64,000 bases of DNA. Source: an uncultured Eubacteriales bacterium (GTDB taxonomy: Bacteria > Bacillota > Clostridia > Christensenellales > Aristaeellaceae). A program made the translations under genes and the position numbers. The notes below the pieces were generated by a model that saw only the letters and a program-made list of their open reading frames with translations, did not search any database and was not told where the DNA came from. Within the stretch, counting starts at the first letter, position 1. The number at the start of each line of letters is the position of its first letter. The DNA lies in NCBI GenBank assembly GCA_902800625.1, contig CADCFG010000007.1:1-64000 (forward strand). The letters run 5' to 3'. Shown piece by piece: positions 7,391-16,263 of the stretch.

Positions 7391-8254
7391 ATGCCGGACA
7401 TCACCGCCATCGTGCTGACGAAAAACGAGGAAAAGAACCTGCCCGACTGCCTGCGCTCGCTGGAGAGTTTTGCCAGCCGGGTGCTGGTGGTGGACAGCGA
7501 GAGCACCGACGCCACCGTGCAGATCGCCCGCGACGCCGGGGCGGACGTGCTGGTGCATCCCTTCGAGACCCACGCCCGACAGTTCAACTGGGCGCTGGAC
7601 AACGGGGACATAAAGACGGCCTGGTGCCTGCGCCTGGACGCGGACGAGCGGCTGACCCCGGCGCTGCGGGACGAGCTGGCGGCGCTGACGGCGGAGCACA
7701 GCGACGATGACGTGAACGGCATCGTGATGACGGCCTGGCTGTATTTCATGGGCCGCAGGCTGAGCCACGTGAAGAACATGAAGCGCAAGCTGATGGTGTT
7801 CAAGACCGGCCTGGCCCGCAGCGAGGACCGCAACATCGACGAGCACACCGTGCTTCTCAGCGGCCGCACCGTGGAGACGAAGGAACGCTTTTTGCACTAC
7901 GACTACAAGGACATGAACCACTATATCGCAAAGCTGAACTGGTATGCCGGGCGCGAGGTGCGGGATTACTTCGCCCACCTGCAGGGCGGCGATGAGGACG
8001 TGGCGCTGGAGGCGGTGAACCAGGGCATGCGCAAGCGGAAGTTCGGCCTGTACTATCGGCTGCCCATGTTCCTGCGCTGCAAGCTGCTGTTCCTGTACAA
8101 GTATATCCTCCGGGGCGGCTTCCTGGACGGCCGGGAGGGCTTCCTGTATCACTATATGTACCACTGCTGGTACCGCACGCTGGTGGACGCCAAGATCCTG
8201 GAGCACCAGAAGACTGGCTCGGATTTTGAGCCGCTGGATTCGCTGAAATCGTAG
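7391..8254 (+). CDS. glycosyltransferase family 2
   Basis: The start at 7391 (MPDITAIVLTKNEEKNLPDC) fits the canonical GT2 N-terminus and has a GAAAGGA ribosome site; the frame is open further upstream but that part is a shadow of the ATP-grasp gene. The nucleotide-sugar binding site shows VVDSESTDATVQIARDAGAD and the DxD-like motif is LRLDADERLT. The C-terminal third is basic and aromatic (YYRLPMFLRCKLLFLYKYIL) and resembles lipopolysaccharide-type GT2 enzymes of the WaaE/KdtX kind that act at the membrane face. 287 residues is a normal size. It is probably in one unit with the ATP-grasp gene; addA follows after 46 bases. Confidence 0.88.
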   Translation: MPDITAIVLTKNEEKNLPDCLRSLESFASRVLVVDSESTDATVQIARDAGADVLVHPFETHARQFNWALDNGDIKTAWCLRLDADERLTPALRDELAALTAEHSDDDVNGIVMTAWLYFMGRRLSHVKNMKRKLMVFKTGLARSEDRNIDEHTVLLSGRTVETKERFLHYDYKDMNHYIAKLNWYAGREVRDYFAHLQGGDEDVALEAVNQGMRKRKFGLYYRLPMFLRCKLLFLYKYILRGGFLDGREGFLYHYMYHCWYRTLVDAKILEHQKTGSDFEPLDSLKS

Positions 8255-8300
8255 GCAGACGCGACGCCGCTTCGCCCGTGAACGCAAAGGAGGTTTCCCC

Positions 8301-11300
8301 ATGCCCAACTGGACAGCCGAACAGCTCCGCGCCATCCAGGCGCGGGGCAGCAATATACTCCTCAGCGCAGCGGCAGGCTCCGGCAAGACAACCGTGCTGG
8401 TGGAGCGCGTGCTGCGGCTGATCGCGGACGAGGGCGCGGACGTGGACCGCATGCTGGTGGTCACGTTCACCCGGGCGGCGGCCTCGGATATGCGGATGAA
8501 GCTGTCCCGCCAGCTGAACGAGCGGGCCGCGGCGGGGGACGAGCGCTGCCGGGACCAGCTTTTGAAGCTGGACCGGGCCTCCATCTCCACGCTGCACGCC
8601 TTCTGCGCGGATTTCCTGCGGGTGAACTTCGAGGCCGCCGGGGTGGACCCGGCCTTCCGCATCCTGGACGACGCCGTGAATGAGCGGCTGCTGGACGAGG
8701 CCATGACCCAGGCCATGGAGGAGGCCTACCAGGCAGGGGGAGAGGCACTGATGTCCCTGGACTACGGGCGCGGCCCGAAGGGTGTGCGCGAGGCGGCCGA
8801 GGGCCTTCTGCGCCGCATGGAGGACCGGCCCGATCCCGAGGCTTGGCTGCGCCGCGTGGCCCGGGTGGACGAGGAAGCGCTGGCGCGCTGGCAGGATGAA
8901 TTGAAGGAGGACGCCCGCCGGGCCATCCGCACGGGGCTGGTGCACCTGTATCACGCCCTGTCCCTGCCGGGCCGCCCCGTCAGCTACGAGGCCGCCATCC
9001 GCGCGGACATCGAGACGCTGAACGGCATGCTGGAGCTGCCCGATTATGACCAGCTCTACCGGGCGATCACCGATTACAGGCAGACCTCCGCCCGGGTCAG
9101 CAAGCGGGACGGCGTGGTGGACGAGGAGGCGCTGGCGGCGGTGAAGCAGCTGCGCAAGTCCGCCAAGGACGTGGTGGACAAGGTGGCGCTGACCCAGCTG
9201 AACCTGTTTGTGGCCCGGTCGGATGCCAGGGCGCTGGGCGGGCAGATCGAGACGCTGTCGGCCATAGCGCTGCGGGCGATGGAGCTGTATGAGGCGGGCA
9301 AGGCGGAGCAGTCCGGCCTGACCTATGGCGACTTGGAGCGCTTCACGCTTCGGGCCTTCCGGAACGACGACGTGGCCCGGGGCATGCGGGCGCGCTATGA
9401 CTATATCTTCGTGGACGAGTACCAGGACACCTCCGACATGCAGGAGGCGCTGGTACAGGCCATCTGCCGCAGCGACAACCTGTTCATGGTGGGTGACGTG
9501 AAGCAGTCCATCTACCGCTTCCGCCTGGCCGAGCCGCGCCTGTTCCTGGAGAAATACGACGCCTACGGCCGGGGCGAGGGTGGCCTGCTGCTGCCGCTGA
9601 CCCGCAACTTCCGATCCCATCGGGGGATACTGGACTTCGTGAACCTTGTGTTCGAGCGGGCCATGACCGGCGGGGATTCCGAGATCACCTACGACGCCAT
9701 GGCCCGGCTGAACCCCGGAGATGCGGAGGCGGCGGAGGGCGACGTGCCGGACGTGTCCATCCGGCTGATCGACGACGGGGCCGAGCCGGAGGAGGTCGAA
9801 GGCGACGCCGACGGCGAGATGGCCCGGCTGCAGTCCATGGAGCGGGAGGGCGCGCTGATCGCCGGGGAGATCCGCCGGATGATGGCGGAGGATCCGTCCC
9901 TCAAATTCCGGGATTTTGCCATACTCACCCGCAGCAAGAGCACGGCCTTCACGGCCATGATGCCGGTGCTGCTCGCCCAGGGGATCCCCGCCTATGCCGA
10001 CGGCCAGACGGGCTATTTCGACAGCGTGGAGATCAGCTGGCTCACGTCCATGCTGAGGCTGATCGAGAACGGCCGCAGCGACGTGGAGCTGATCGCCATA
10101 CTGCGGTCCCCGGCGGTGGGCCTGACGCCGGACGAGCTGGCCCGCATCCGCATCGCCAGCCGCAACACCGCCTATGTGGACGCCGCCAGGGCCTATGCCG
10201 AGGAACAGGACGACGAACTCGCCGGGAAGCTGCGGGCGTTCTTTGACCAGCTCTCCGCCTGGCGGCTGAAGTCCGGCAGCTTTAGCCTGGGCGACCTGAC
10301 GCGGCTGGTGCTGGACGAGAGCGGCTTTTACACCTATGCCGGAGCCCTGCCCGGGGGCGGCCAGCGGCAGGCCAACCTGGACCAGTTCGTGGCCAGCGCC
10401 GCGGCCTTTGACGACGCGTTCTCCGGCTCGCTGACCCGTTTCCTGGCCTATACCGAGCACCTGCGCCAGAAGGGCGACGGCGACGCGGCCCACCTGCTGG
10501 GCGAGAACGACAACGTGGTGCGGCTGATGTCCGTGCACAAGAGCAAGGGCCTGGAGTTCAGGGTAGTGTTCGGGGCGCAGCTGGCGAAGAAATACCGCGT
10601 GGAGAAGAGCAGCACGCAGCTGGTGACCCACCGGGACCTGGGCGTGGGCATGAGTTACTTCGACCCCGAGCTGCGCACCCGGCGGCTGACGCTGCCCCAG
10701 GCGGCCATCATGGCCCGCCAGCGCCGGGAGGACGCCGCCGAGGAGATGCGCATACTCTACGTGATGCTGACCCGCGCCCAGCAGAAGCTGATCCTGGTGG
10801 GCACGGTGGCCGGCGCGGAAAAGGCGATGAAGCGCTGGCAGGCCCTGGGCGCCGCGCCCTTTGCCGCCAAGAGCCATCTCGACCTGATTATGGCGGCCCG
10901 GTGCGCCGCGGAGGCGGACGGCCTGCCGCTGCACTCCGATCTGACGGTCGTGCCCGTCGGGGACCTGAAAGCCGGAGAGGGCGAGGGGGCGGGGGAGGCC
11001 CGGAAGCTGTTCGAGGCCATCATGGAAAACCCCGCCGACTACGCCGATGCCGAGCTGGACAAGCAGCTCGCCTGGCGCTATCCCCACCCGGAGGACGCGA
11101 AAAAGCCCCTGAAGCTGACGGCTTCGGGGCTGCTTAGAGAGCTGGAGGGGCCGGAGGAGCTGCCGCCCTTGATGGAGCGGCCCGCCTTCCTGTCGGAGGA
11201 CGCGCGGCGCATGACCGGAGCGGAGCGCGGCACGGCCTATCACCGGTGTATGCAGCTTCTGGACCTTGCGGCGCTTCACGGGTTGTCCGGCAGGACGCTG

Positions 11301-11747
11301 ACGGATGCCGTCGCCCGGCAGCTGGACGACTGCGCGGACCGGCGGCTGCTGATGGACGCCCAGCGGGAAGCCGTCTCCCCGGCGAAGCTGGCCAGGTTCC
11401 TTTCGAGCGACATGGGCCTTCGGCTGCGCGGGGCAAGGGAGATTCGCCGCGAGTGGCCCTTCAATGTCACCCTTCCGGCTGAGGACGCCCTCGCCCCCGA
11501 GGAGGCCGAGCGCTTCGGCGGCGGCGACCTGCTGGTGCAGGGCACCATCGACTGCTGCTTCATCGAGGACGGCGCGTGGGTGCTGCTGGACTACAAGACC
11601 GACAGGACCGACGACATGGACGCCCTGCGCGCTCACTACGAAAAGCAGCTGAAGGTCTATGCCCTCGCCCTGGAGCGCGTCACCGGCCTGCCAGTAAAGC
11701 AGCGCGCGCTGTGCCTGCTGAGCAGCGGGGGATTGCTGGAGGTATAA
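8301..11747 (+). CDS. addA: ATP-dependent helicase/nuclease subunit A (AddA)
   Basis: AddA is the UvrD-like helicase plus RecB-type nuclease of the AddAB complex, which resects double-strand breaks for RecA. The 1148-residue protein starts after AAAGGAGG. Visible helicase motifs are the Walker A SAAAGSGKT (about residues 22-30), VDEYQDTS, GDVKQSIYRFRLAEP, LTRNFRSH and LMSVHKSKGLEFRVVFG. The nuclease domain at the C-terminus has GTAYHRCMQ, then GTIDCC and WVLLDYKTDR with the catalytic Asp and Lys. The partner addB, normally directly upstream, is not here: the gene before is a glycosyltransferase. Length is slightly below the usual ~1200. Function is nevertheless clear. Confidence 0.95.
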   Translation: MPNWTAEQLRAIQARGSNILLSAAAGSGKTTVLVERVLRLIADEGADVDRMLVVTFTRAAASDMRMKLSRQLNERAAAGDERCRDQLLKLDRASISTLHAFCADFLRVNFEAAGVDPAFRILDDAVNERLLDEAMTQAMEEAYQAGGEALMSLDYGRGPKGVREAAEGLLRRMEDRPDPEAWLRRVARVDEEALARWQDELKEDARRAIRTGLVHLYHALSLPGRPVSYEAAIRADIETLNGMLELPDYDQLYRAITDYRQTSARVSKRDGVVDEEALAAVKQLRKSAKDVVDKVALTQLNLFVARSDARALGGQIETLSAIALRAMELYEAGKAEQSGLTYGDLERFTLRAFRNDDVARGMRARYDYIFVDEYQDTSDMQEALVQAICRSDNLFMVGDVKQSIYRFRLAEPRLFLEKYDAYGRGEGGLLLPLTRNFRSHRGILDFVNLVFERAMTGGDSEITYDAMARLNPGDAEAAEGDVPDVSIRLIDDGAEPEEVEGDADGEMARLQSMEREGALIAGEIRRMMAEDPSLKFRDFAILTRSKSTAFTAMMPVLLAQGIPAYADGQTGYFDSVEISWLTSMLRLIENGRSDVELIAILRSPAVGLTPDELARIRIASRNTAYVDAARAYAEEQDDELAGKLRAFFDQLSAWRLKSGSFSLGDLTRLVLDESGFYTYAGALPGGGQRQANLDQFVASAAAFDDAFSGSLTRFLAYTEHLRQKGDGDAAHLLGENDNVVRLMSVHKSKGLEFRVVFGAQLAKKYRVEKSSTQLVTHRDLGVGMSYFDPELRTRRLTLPQAAIMARQRREDAAEEMRILYVMLTRAQQKLILVGTVAGAEKAMKRWQALGAAPFAAKSHLDLIMAARCAAEADGLPLHSDLTVVPVGDLKAGEGEGAGEARKLFEAIMENPADYADAELDKQLAWRYPHPEDAKKPLKLTASGLLRELEGPEELPPLMERPAFLSEDARRMTGAERGTAYHRCMQLLDLAALHGLSGRTLTDAVARQLDDCADRRLLMDAQREAVSPAKLARFLSSDMGLRLRGAREIRREWPFNVTLPAEDALAPEEAERFGGGDLLVQGTIDCCFIEDGAWVLLDYKTDRTDDMDALRAHYEKQLKVYALALERVTGLPVKQRALCLLSSGGLLEV

Positions 11748-11751
11748 GGAT

Positions 11752-11782
11752 GATGGCCCGCAGGTTCAACCTGCGGGCCATC
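11752..11782. terminator. perfect palindrome between convergent addA and aroQ
   Basis: GATGGCCCGCAGGTT (11752-11766) and AACCTGCGGGCCATC (11768-11782) are perfect 15-base arms around one C. It lies between two converging genes, as bidirectional terminators do. Neither side has a strong T-run, so a structural stop for RNA 3' ends or factor-assisted termination is as likely. Confidence 0.6.
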
Positions 11783-11808
11783 CAAATCGTCCACAAAGCC
11801 TTTCACGC

Positions 11809-12237
11809 TCATTTGCCGCAAAGATACGCCATCGCCTTTCCGTACCCCTCGAAGCCCAGGCCGATGAAGTGGGCCTCGCAGGCCATGCCGGCATAGGACA
11901 CGTGGCGGAAGGCCTCGCGCTGGTTCACGTCGGAGATATGCACCTCCACGGCGGGCAGCTGCACAGCCTTCAGCGCGTCGAGGATGGCCACGGACGTGTG
12001 AGTGTAGGCGGCGGGGTTGATGACGATGCCCTGCGTGCCGTCGGAATAGGCCGCCTGGATGCGGTCGACGATGGTGCCCTCGTGGTTGGACTGGAAGATC
12101 TCCACCTCGCAGCCCAGCTTCACGGCCTCGCCCTGGATGTAGCGGCACAGGGCGTCATAGTCCCTGTCGCCGTAGATGTGCCTCTCCCGGATGCCCAGCA
12201 TGTTCAGGTTCGGACCGTTAACGACCAGCAGCTTCAT
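11809..12237 (-). CDS. aroQ: 3-dehydroquinate dehydratase, type II
   Basis: Dehydrates 3-dehydroquinate to 3-dehydroshikimate, step 3 of the shikimate pathway. The start at 12237 gives MKLLVVNGPNLNMLGIRERH, the canonical type II N-terminus; the frame is open further upstream only as a shadow of aroEK. The lid region with the catalytic tyrosine is IVINPAAYTHTS (residues about 71-82), the arginine-bearing DRDYDAL loop and the histidine motif EVHISDVNQREAFRHVSY are present. 142 residues is normal. It is the last gene of the aromatic operon and overlaps the end of aroEK by 20 bases, which suggests translational coupling. Confidence 0.95.
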   Translation of the reverse strand: MKLLVVNGPNLNMLGIRERHIYGDRDYDALCRYIQGEAVKLGCEVEIFQSNHEGTIVDRIQAAYSDGTQGIVINPAAYTHTSVAILDALKAVQLPAVEVHISDVNQREAFRHVSYAGMACEAHFIGLGFEGYGKAMAYLCGK

Positions 12238-13459
12238 AAAAGGCCCCCCTTGCCCGCTCCACCGCGCCTTCGAGCGCGGCGTTGTTGTCGATGACGGCGT
12301 CCGCCGCCGCGGCATACTTTGGCTGGCGCGCCTTGCGCATCTGCTCCAGCGCCTGGCGGGACGTGGACAGCGGCCGCCCGTCCATGGATAGGGCAGCAAG
12401 GTCCCGCTCAAGCAGCAGCACCGCGCCGTTTTGCCGCATGGCGCGCACGTTGTCCTCCCGCAGCACCGCGCCGCCGCCGGTGGCGACGACCTGCCCCTTT
12501 TCCCGGCACACGTCGGCGATGACCGCGGCCTCCAGCGCCCGGAACGCCGCCTCGCCGTCCTGGGCGAAGATCTCCGGGATGGGCTTGCCGGCGCGCTTGG
12601 CGATCTCCCCGTCGCAGTCCACGAAGGGCCTGCCCATGCGCTCGGACAGCGCCTTGCCTACGCTGCTCTTGCCGCACCCGGGCATGCCGACGAGGACGGC
12701 GTTCAGCGCCTCGCCCCGCAGCAGCGCGTGGATGCGCTCCGTCTCTGATTCCGGGATCGCCCGCCCGGTGAACAGCTCCGCCGCCTCCCGGGCCTGGCCC
12801 ACCAGCATGTAAAGCCCGCCCGCGCAGGGAAGGCCCCGGGCCTGGGCATCCAGGATCAGGGCGGTTTTGTCCGGGTTGTAGATCACGTCCAGCACGCCCG
12901 TCAGCTTCGGGAGGCGTTCGATGTCCGCCGCGCTCTTGCCGTTGTTCGGGTACATGCCCACCGGCGTGGTGTTGATCAGCACCTGGGTGTCCGCGTGGTC
13001 CCGGTACAGTGCCTCGTAGTCCACCGGCCCCTTCCGGGACACCACCACGATCTCTCGCGCACCCAGGTGTCGGCAGGCGGCTTGGGCGGTGAGCGACGTG
13101 CCGCCGCTTCCGAGGATCACGGCCTTCTTCCCGGCGATCTCCACGCCGGCCTTCCTTGCCAGACCGATGAACCCGCCGATGTCGGTGTTGTGGCCGTACA
13201 GGCTGCCGTCCGGGCGGCGCACGACGGTGTTTACGCTGCCCACCTCGCGAGCGGTGTCTGAAAGCGCGTCGCACAGCTCCAGCGCCAGCTTCTTGTAGGG
13301 AATGGTCACGTTCAGCCCCCTGAAGTCGCGGCGGCGCATCAGCTCGATGAACTCCGCCTCCGTGCGCTCATACAGCCGGTAGTCGTAGTCGCCCAGCTGG
13401 GCATGGATGGGCACGGAATAGCTGTGGCCCAGCTTCGCGCCGATCAGTCCGTATTCCAT
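12218..13459 (-). CDS. aroE: bifunctional shikimate dehydrogenase / shikimate kinase
   Basis: One chain carries two consecutive pathway steps. Residues 1 to about 250 are AroE: GAKLGHSYSVPIH at the shikimate site, GLNVTIPYKKLAL with the catalytic Lys, GHNTDIGG, and the NADP loop AVILGSGGTSLTAQA. From about residue 250 the chain is AroK: the P-loop GMPGCGKSSVGKALSERMGR, FVDCDGEIAKRAG, the shikimate-binding ATGGGAVLREDN and the lid RPLSTS. An AroE-AroK fusion would pass shikimate directly between sites. At 413 residues both halves are near normal length, with AroK at the short end. It lies 3 bases after the membrane protein gene, inside the operon. Confidence 0.95.
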   Translation of the reverse strand: MEYGLIGAKLGHSYSVPIHAQLGDYDYRLYERTEAEFIELMRRRDFRGLNVTIPYKKLALELCDALSDTAREVGSVNTVVRRPDGSLYGHNTDIGGFIGLARKAGVEIAGKKAVILGSGGTSLTAQAACRHLGAREIVVVSRKGPVDYEALYRDHADTQVLINTTPVGMYPNNGKSAADIERLPKLTGVLDVIYNPDKTALILDAQARGLPCAGGLYMLVGQAREAAELFTGRAIPESETERIHALLRGEALNAVLVGMPGCGKSSVGKALSERMGRPFVDCDGEIAKRAGKPIPEIFAQDGEAAFRALEAAVIADVCREKGQVVATGGGAVLREDNVRAMRQNGAVLLLERDLAALSMDGRPLSTSRQALEQMRKARQPKYAAAADAVIDNNAALEGAVERARGAFYEAAGR

Positions 13460-13462
13460 AGT

Positions 13463-13903
13463 TTATCCCCTTTGCCTGCGCAGCTTGCGGCGCAGCAGCC
13501 TGCGGTCCCGGCTGGCCAGCGCGCCTCCGGCGGCAATCAGCGCCACCGCGCCCAGGGCGATCAGCCACTGGACCGGCGGCTTCAGAAACAGGTTCCAAGC
13601 CGGAAAGACCCTATCCAGCGGGATCAGGACGACGCACAAGCCGCACAGCCCCGTGGCCGCGGCGGCCAGGATCCGGGTGAAATCGCGCCTCCTGGCTTTT
13701 CGGGCCTTCGCCCTGCGGCGCTCGCGCCAGATCAGCGCGGCCGCCAGCGTCATCAGGACCAGCAGGCCCTTGGTCAGGCCGTTGTCGATGAAGTTCATGG
13801 AGGGGTTGATCTGTTCCAGCGTGAACAGCACTACCATCACGTTGCCCAGCAGTATCCCCGCGTGGGGCAGCATCGGTCGGATTTTCTTCCACATGCGCGC
13901 CAC
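13463..13903 (-). CDS. small multi-spanning membrane protein, unknown
   Basis: 146 residues with about four predicted membrane segments: GILLGNVMVVLFTLEQI, KGLLVLMTLAAALIW, ILAAAATGLCGLCVVLI and WLIALGAVALIAAGGAL. Arg/Lys-rich loops (RERRRAKARKARRRD and a C-terminal RDRRLLRRKLRRQRG) would lie in the cytoplasm by the positive-inside rule. I do not recognise a family. It is 3 bases from the phosphodiester glycosidase-like gene upstream and 3 bases from aroEK downstream, so it is translated within the aromatic operon although nothing links it to the pathway. Coding is supported by the tight packing. Confidence 0.7.
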   Translation of the reverse strand: MARMWKKIRPMLPHAGILLGNVMVVLFTLEQINPSMNFIDNGLTKGLLVLMTLAAALIWRERRRAKARKARRRDFTRILAAAATGLCGLCVVLIPLDRVFPAWNLFLKPPVQWLIALGAVALIAAGGALASRDRRLLRRKLRRQRG

Positions 13904-13906
13904 CCC

Positions 13907-15022
13907 CTAATTCACCACGTCGTCCACGACCATGATGAAGTCGCTGGTGCTCTTGCCGCCGCCGGAGGGCCGGTTCCACAGCGTGTCGTACCGGGCCAGC
14001 AGCGAGGTCTGCCCGCCGTCCAGGTTGTAGGCGGCCGTGCAGCCCAGCTTTTCCATCAGCGCGGAGAGCTTGACCATGTCCACGCCCCGGCTCTCCTCGT
14101 GCCGTCCGTCCACCACCACGAAGCAGTAGTGGCCCGGCTCGAAATAGCCGAAGGCGGAGCGGGGGTGGGTCTTGAGCATGCGGCTGTCGGCGTTGAACCT
14201 GGTCATGGCGTGGCCCTCGTCGTCCAGCAGCCTGGGCCCGAAGTGCCAGCACTGATAGGCGCCGTTTTCCATGACGGTCATGGCGTCGAAATCCTCCGGC
14301 GGGATGATCTCGAACCGGCCGTCCCAGTACAGCACGGCCACGTCGCGAATGTTCTTCTTCTCGCGGTACAGCGTGCCGTTGCGCACCACCACGCCGAAGT
14401 CCCGGGAGCCGAAGTAGTCGCCGTTCATGGTGGCGACGGCCTTGTGGCGCTTGGCGGCCTTGGTGACCCACTCCTTGATGCCCCGGCCGTACTTGTCCTG
14501 GGCCAGCGCCGAGCGCAGGCAGGTGATGTCCGCCACGTAGATGTCCACGAAGTAGACCCGGGACAGCAGCTCGTCAAAGTACTTCTTCTGGAAGGTGACG
14601 TACAGGTTGGCACTGCGATACTCGCTGTGGGTGCGGATGACCTCGCCGTCGGTAAACTTGTCCGCGAACTTGTTGCGGAAGCTGCCCACCGGCTCCTCCG
14701 TAGGCGCGGGGGTGGGCTCGGGCGTGGCCTCGGCTTCCGCGTCGGCGGCTGGCTCCGCTGCCATCTGCACGGGTTCGGGCGTGGCCTCGGGAGTGACGAT
14801 TGGCGCGGCGGTGCGCTGGATGCTCTGGCGGCTGGAGACCACGCCCGTGGACTCCTGCACGCTGGGGATCACGTGGTGGGGCAGGGCATACAGCACCAGG
14901 GCGATGCCCAGCGCCAGCGCGTGGGCCACGGCCAGCACCCAGGCGGGCCGCGGTCCGCGAATCACAGGTCGTTTATGCTGGCCGCCGGTTTTTTGAGCGT
15001 GGCGACCCTTTGTAGTCGGCAT
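13907..15022 (-). CDS. phosphodiester glycosidase (NAGPA-domain) family exoprotein
   Basis: The start at 15022 (MPTTKGRHAQKTGG) has a GGAAGAGG ribosome site; an upstream in-frame ATG at 15067 has none and would overlap the -10 box described below. One membrane segment (AWVLAVAHALALGIALVLYA) is followed by a Pro/Thr/Glu/Ala-rich linker (EATPEPTPAPTEEP) and a C-terminal NAGPA domain: TMNGDYFGSRDFGVVVRNGT, FEPGHYCFVVVDGRHEESRG and the hallmark YNLDGGQTSLLARYD. Family members cleave or bind phosphodiester-linked glycans outside the cell. It sits in the aromatic operon between pheA and aroEK, an odd place for a wall enzyme. Substrate unknown. Confidence 0.82.
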   Translation of the reverse strand: MPTTKGRHAQKTGGQHKRPVIRGPRPAWVLAVAHALALGIALVLYALPHHVIPSVQESTGVVSSRQSIQRTAAPIVTPEATPEPVQMAAEPAADAEAEATPEPTPAPTEEPVGSFRNKFADKFTDGEVIRTHSEYRSANLYVTFQKKYFDELLSRVYFVDIYVADITCLRSALAQDKYGRGIKEWVTKAAKRHKAVATMNGDYFGSRDFGVVVRNGTLYREKKNIRDVAVLYWDGRFEIIPPEDFDAMTVMENGAYQCWHFGPRLLDDEGHAMTRFNADSRMLKTHPRSAFGYFEPGHYCFVVVDGRHEESRGVDMVKLSALMEKLGCTAAYNLDGGQTSLLARYDTLWNRPSGGGKSTSDFIMVVDDVVN

Positions 15023-15065
15023 AGAACTCAACCTCTTCCGATGTAAGTGGGGATGCACAACCTTC

Positions 15066-15094
15066 ATTATAAAACATCCCGCCGGTCAGCGCCA
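15066..15094 (-). promoter_or_regulatory. possible internal promoter
   Basis: A perfect TATAAT (15066-15071 on the minus strand) lies upstream of the phosphodiester glycosidase-like gene, but the -35 position reads TGGCGC, a poor match. It might give the downstream genes partial independence from the aromatic attenuator. Confidence 0.3.
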
Positions 15095-15120
15095 GCTTCG
15101 CCGGAAGCTTTAACCGAAAA

Positions 15121-16263
15121 TTATTGCTCGTCGTAGCAGCCCAGGAAGGTGAAGTGCTCGCAGTGGGCCTCCAGCTCGCCCAGCAGCCGCACCACGTCCG
15201 CGTCGTGGGCGTCGGCGGCCATGTCGAAGAAGAAGCGGAACTCGAATTCCCGCCCGGGCAGTGGACGGCTCTCCAGCTTCAGCAGGTTCACCCCGGCGAT
15301 GGCCAGCCGGGACACCACCGTGTTCAGCGAGCCCGGCTCGTGGGCCAGGTTCAGCATCAGCGAGATCTTCCGCGCCTGGGGATAGATCTCCGGCTTGCGG
15401 GAGATGCAGATGAACCGGGTGAAGTTGCTGGCCTGGTCGCTCACGTCGCCCTCCACGATGTCCAGCCCGTACAACTCCGCGCAGGCGCGGCTGGCGATCA
15501 CGGCCAGATCGTTCCGGTCGCTCTTCGCCACGTACTCGGCGGCCACGGCGGTGTTGGCCATGGGGGTGGCGGCGATTTCGGGGTGATTGGCGAAGAACCG
15601 GGAGCACTGGCGCAGGGCCTGCTCATGGGAGACCACTTCGGTGATGGGTGTGGTCGACGCGCCGTTTTTGCGCATCAGGCGGTGGTCGATGCGCAGCCGG
15701 TGGGCGCCCACGATGTAGAAGTGGTGCTTCTCCATCAGGTCGTACACCTGGGTGACGGAGCCGGCAGTGCTGTTCTCGATGGGCAGCACGCCGTAGCGGC
15801 ACATGCCCTTTTCCACGGCGCTGAACACGCCGTCGAAGCTGTCGAAGTAGAGGATGTCGGGGTAGGGGAACAGGCGCTCGCAGGCCTGTTGGGCGTAGGC
15901 GCCCTCCGTGCCCTGGCAGGCCACCAGCGCGTGCTCTGGCAGCCGCTTGCCTTCGGTTTCGGCGATGGCCTTCGTCACCAGCGCCTCCACCGGGCTCTGG
16001 CGGCCCCACAGCGAGGACTGATAGCCCCGGGACAGGTCGAAGATCTGGCCGTACAGCGCCCGAACGTAGGACGCGTAGTCCCCGCCGGTCCGGGCGGTGA
16101 GCCGATTGACGATCTCCCGCTCCCGGGCGTGGTCGCGGATGGGCTTGCCGGTCTGCCGCTTGGCCTCGGCCACGGCCCGGGCACAGTCCATGCGCCGGGC
16201 GAACAGCTGGACCAGCTCCTCGTCGATGGCATCGATATTCTGGCGAATCTCCTTCAGCTCCAT
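15121..16263 (-). CDS. pheA: bifunctional chorismate mutase / prephenate dehydratase
   Basis: Makes phenylpyruvate from chorismate in two steps. The N-terminus (1-85) is an AroQ-type chorismate mutase: IRQNIDAIDEELVQLFARRM, with the active-site Arg in AREREIVNRL. The prephenate dehydratase domain begins near residue 105 (ACQGTEGAYAQQACERLFPY), has VLPIENSTAGSVTQVYDLM and the catalytic threonine in NFTRFICIS. A C-terminal ACT domain (ISLMLNLAHEPGSLNTVVSR, then KLESRPLPGREFEF) is the usual site of phenylalanine feedback inhibition. 380 residues matches P-proteins. It overlaps the aroC stop by 10 bases. Confidence 0.96.
   Translation of the reverse strand: MELKEIRQNIDAIDEELVQLFARRMDCARAVAEAKRQTGKPIRDHAREREIVNRLTARTGGDYASYVRALYGQIFDLSRGYQSSLWGRQSPVEALVTKAIAETEGKRLPEHALVACQGTEGAYAQQACERLFPYPDILYFDSFDGVFSAVEKGMCRYGVLPIENSTAGSVTQVYDLMEKHHFYIVGAHRLRIDHRLMRKNGASTTPITEVVSHEQALRQCSRFFANHPEIAATPMANTAVAAEYVAKSDRNDLAVIASRACAELYGLDIVEGDVSDQASNFTRFICISRKPEIYPQARKISLMLNLAHEPGSLNTVVSRLAIAGVNLLKLESRPLPGREFEFRFFFDMAADAHDADVVRLLGELEAHCEHFTFLGCYDEQ

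Noticed and set aside
7857..11636. Very long open frame of 1259 codons on the minus strand
   Set aside because: It is antisense to addA, His/Gln/Gly/Leu-rich as expected from the complementary strand of GC-rich coding DNA, and has no ribosome site or domain.
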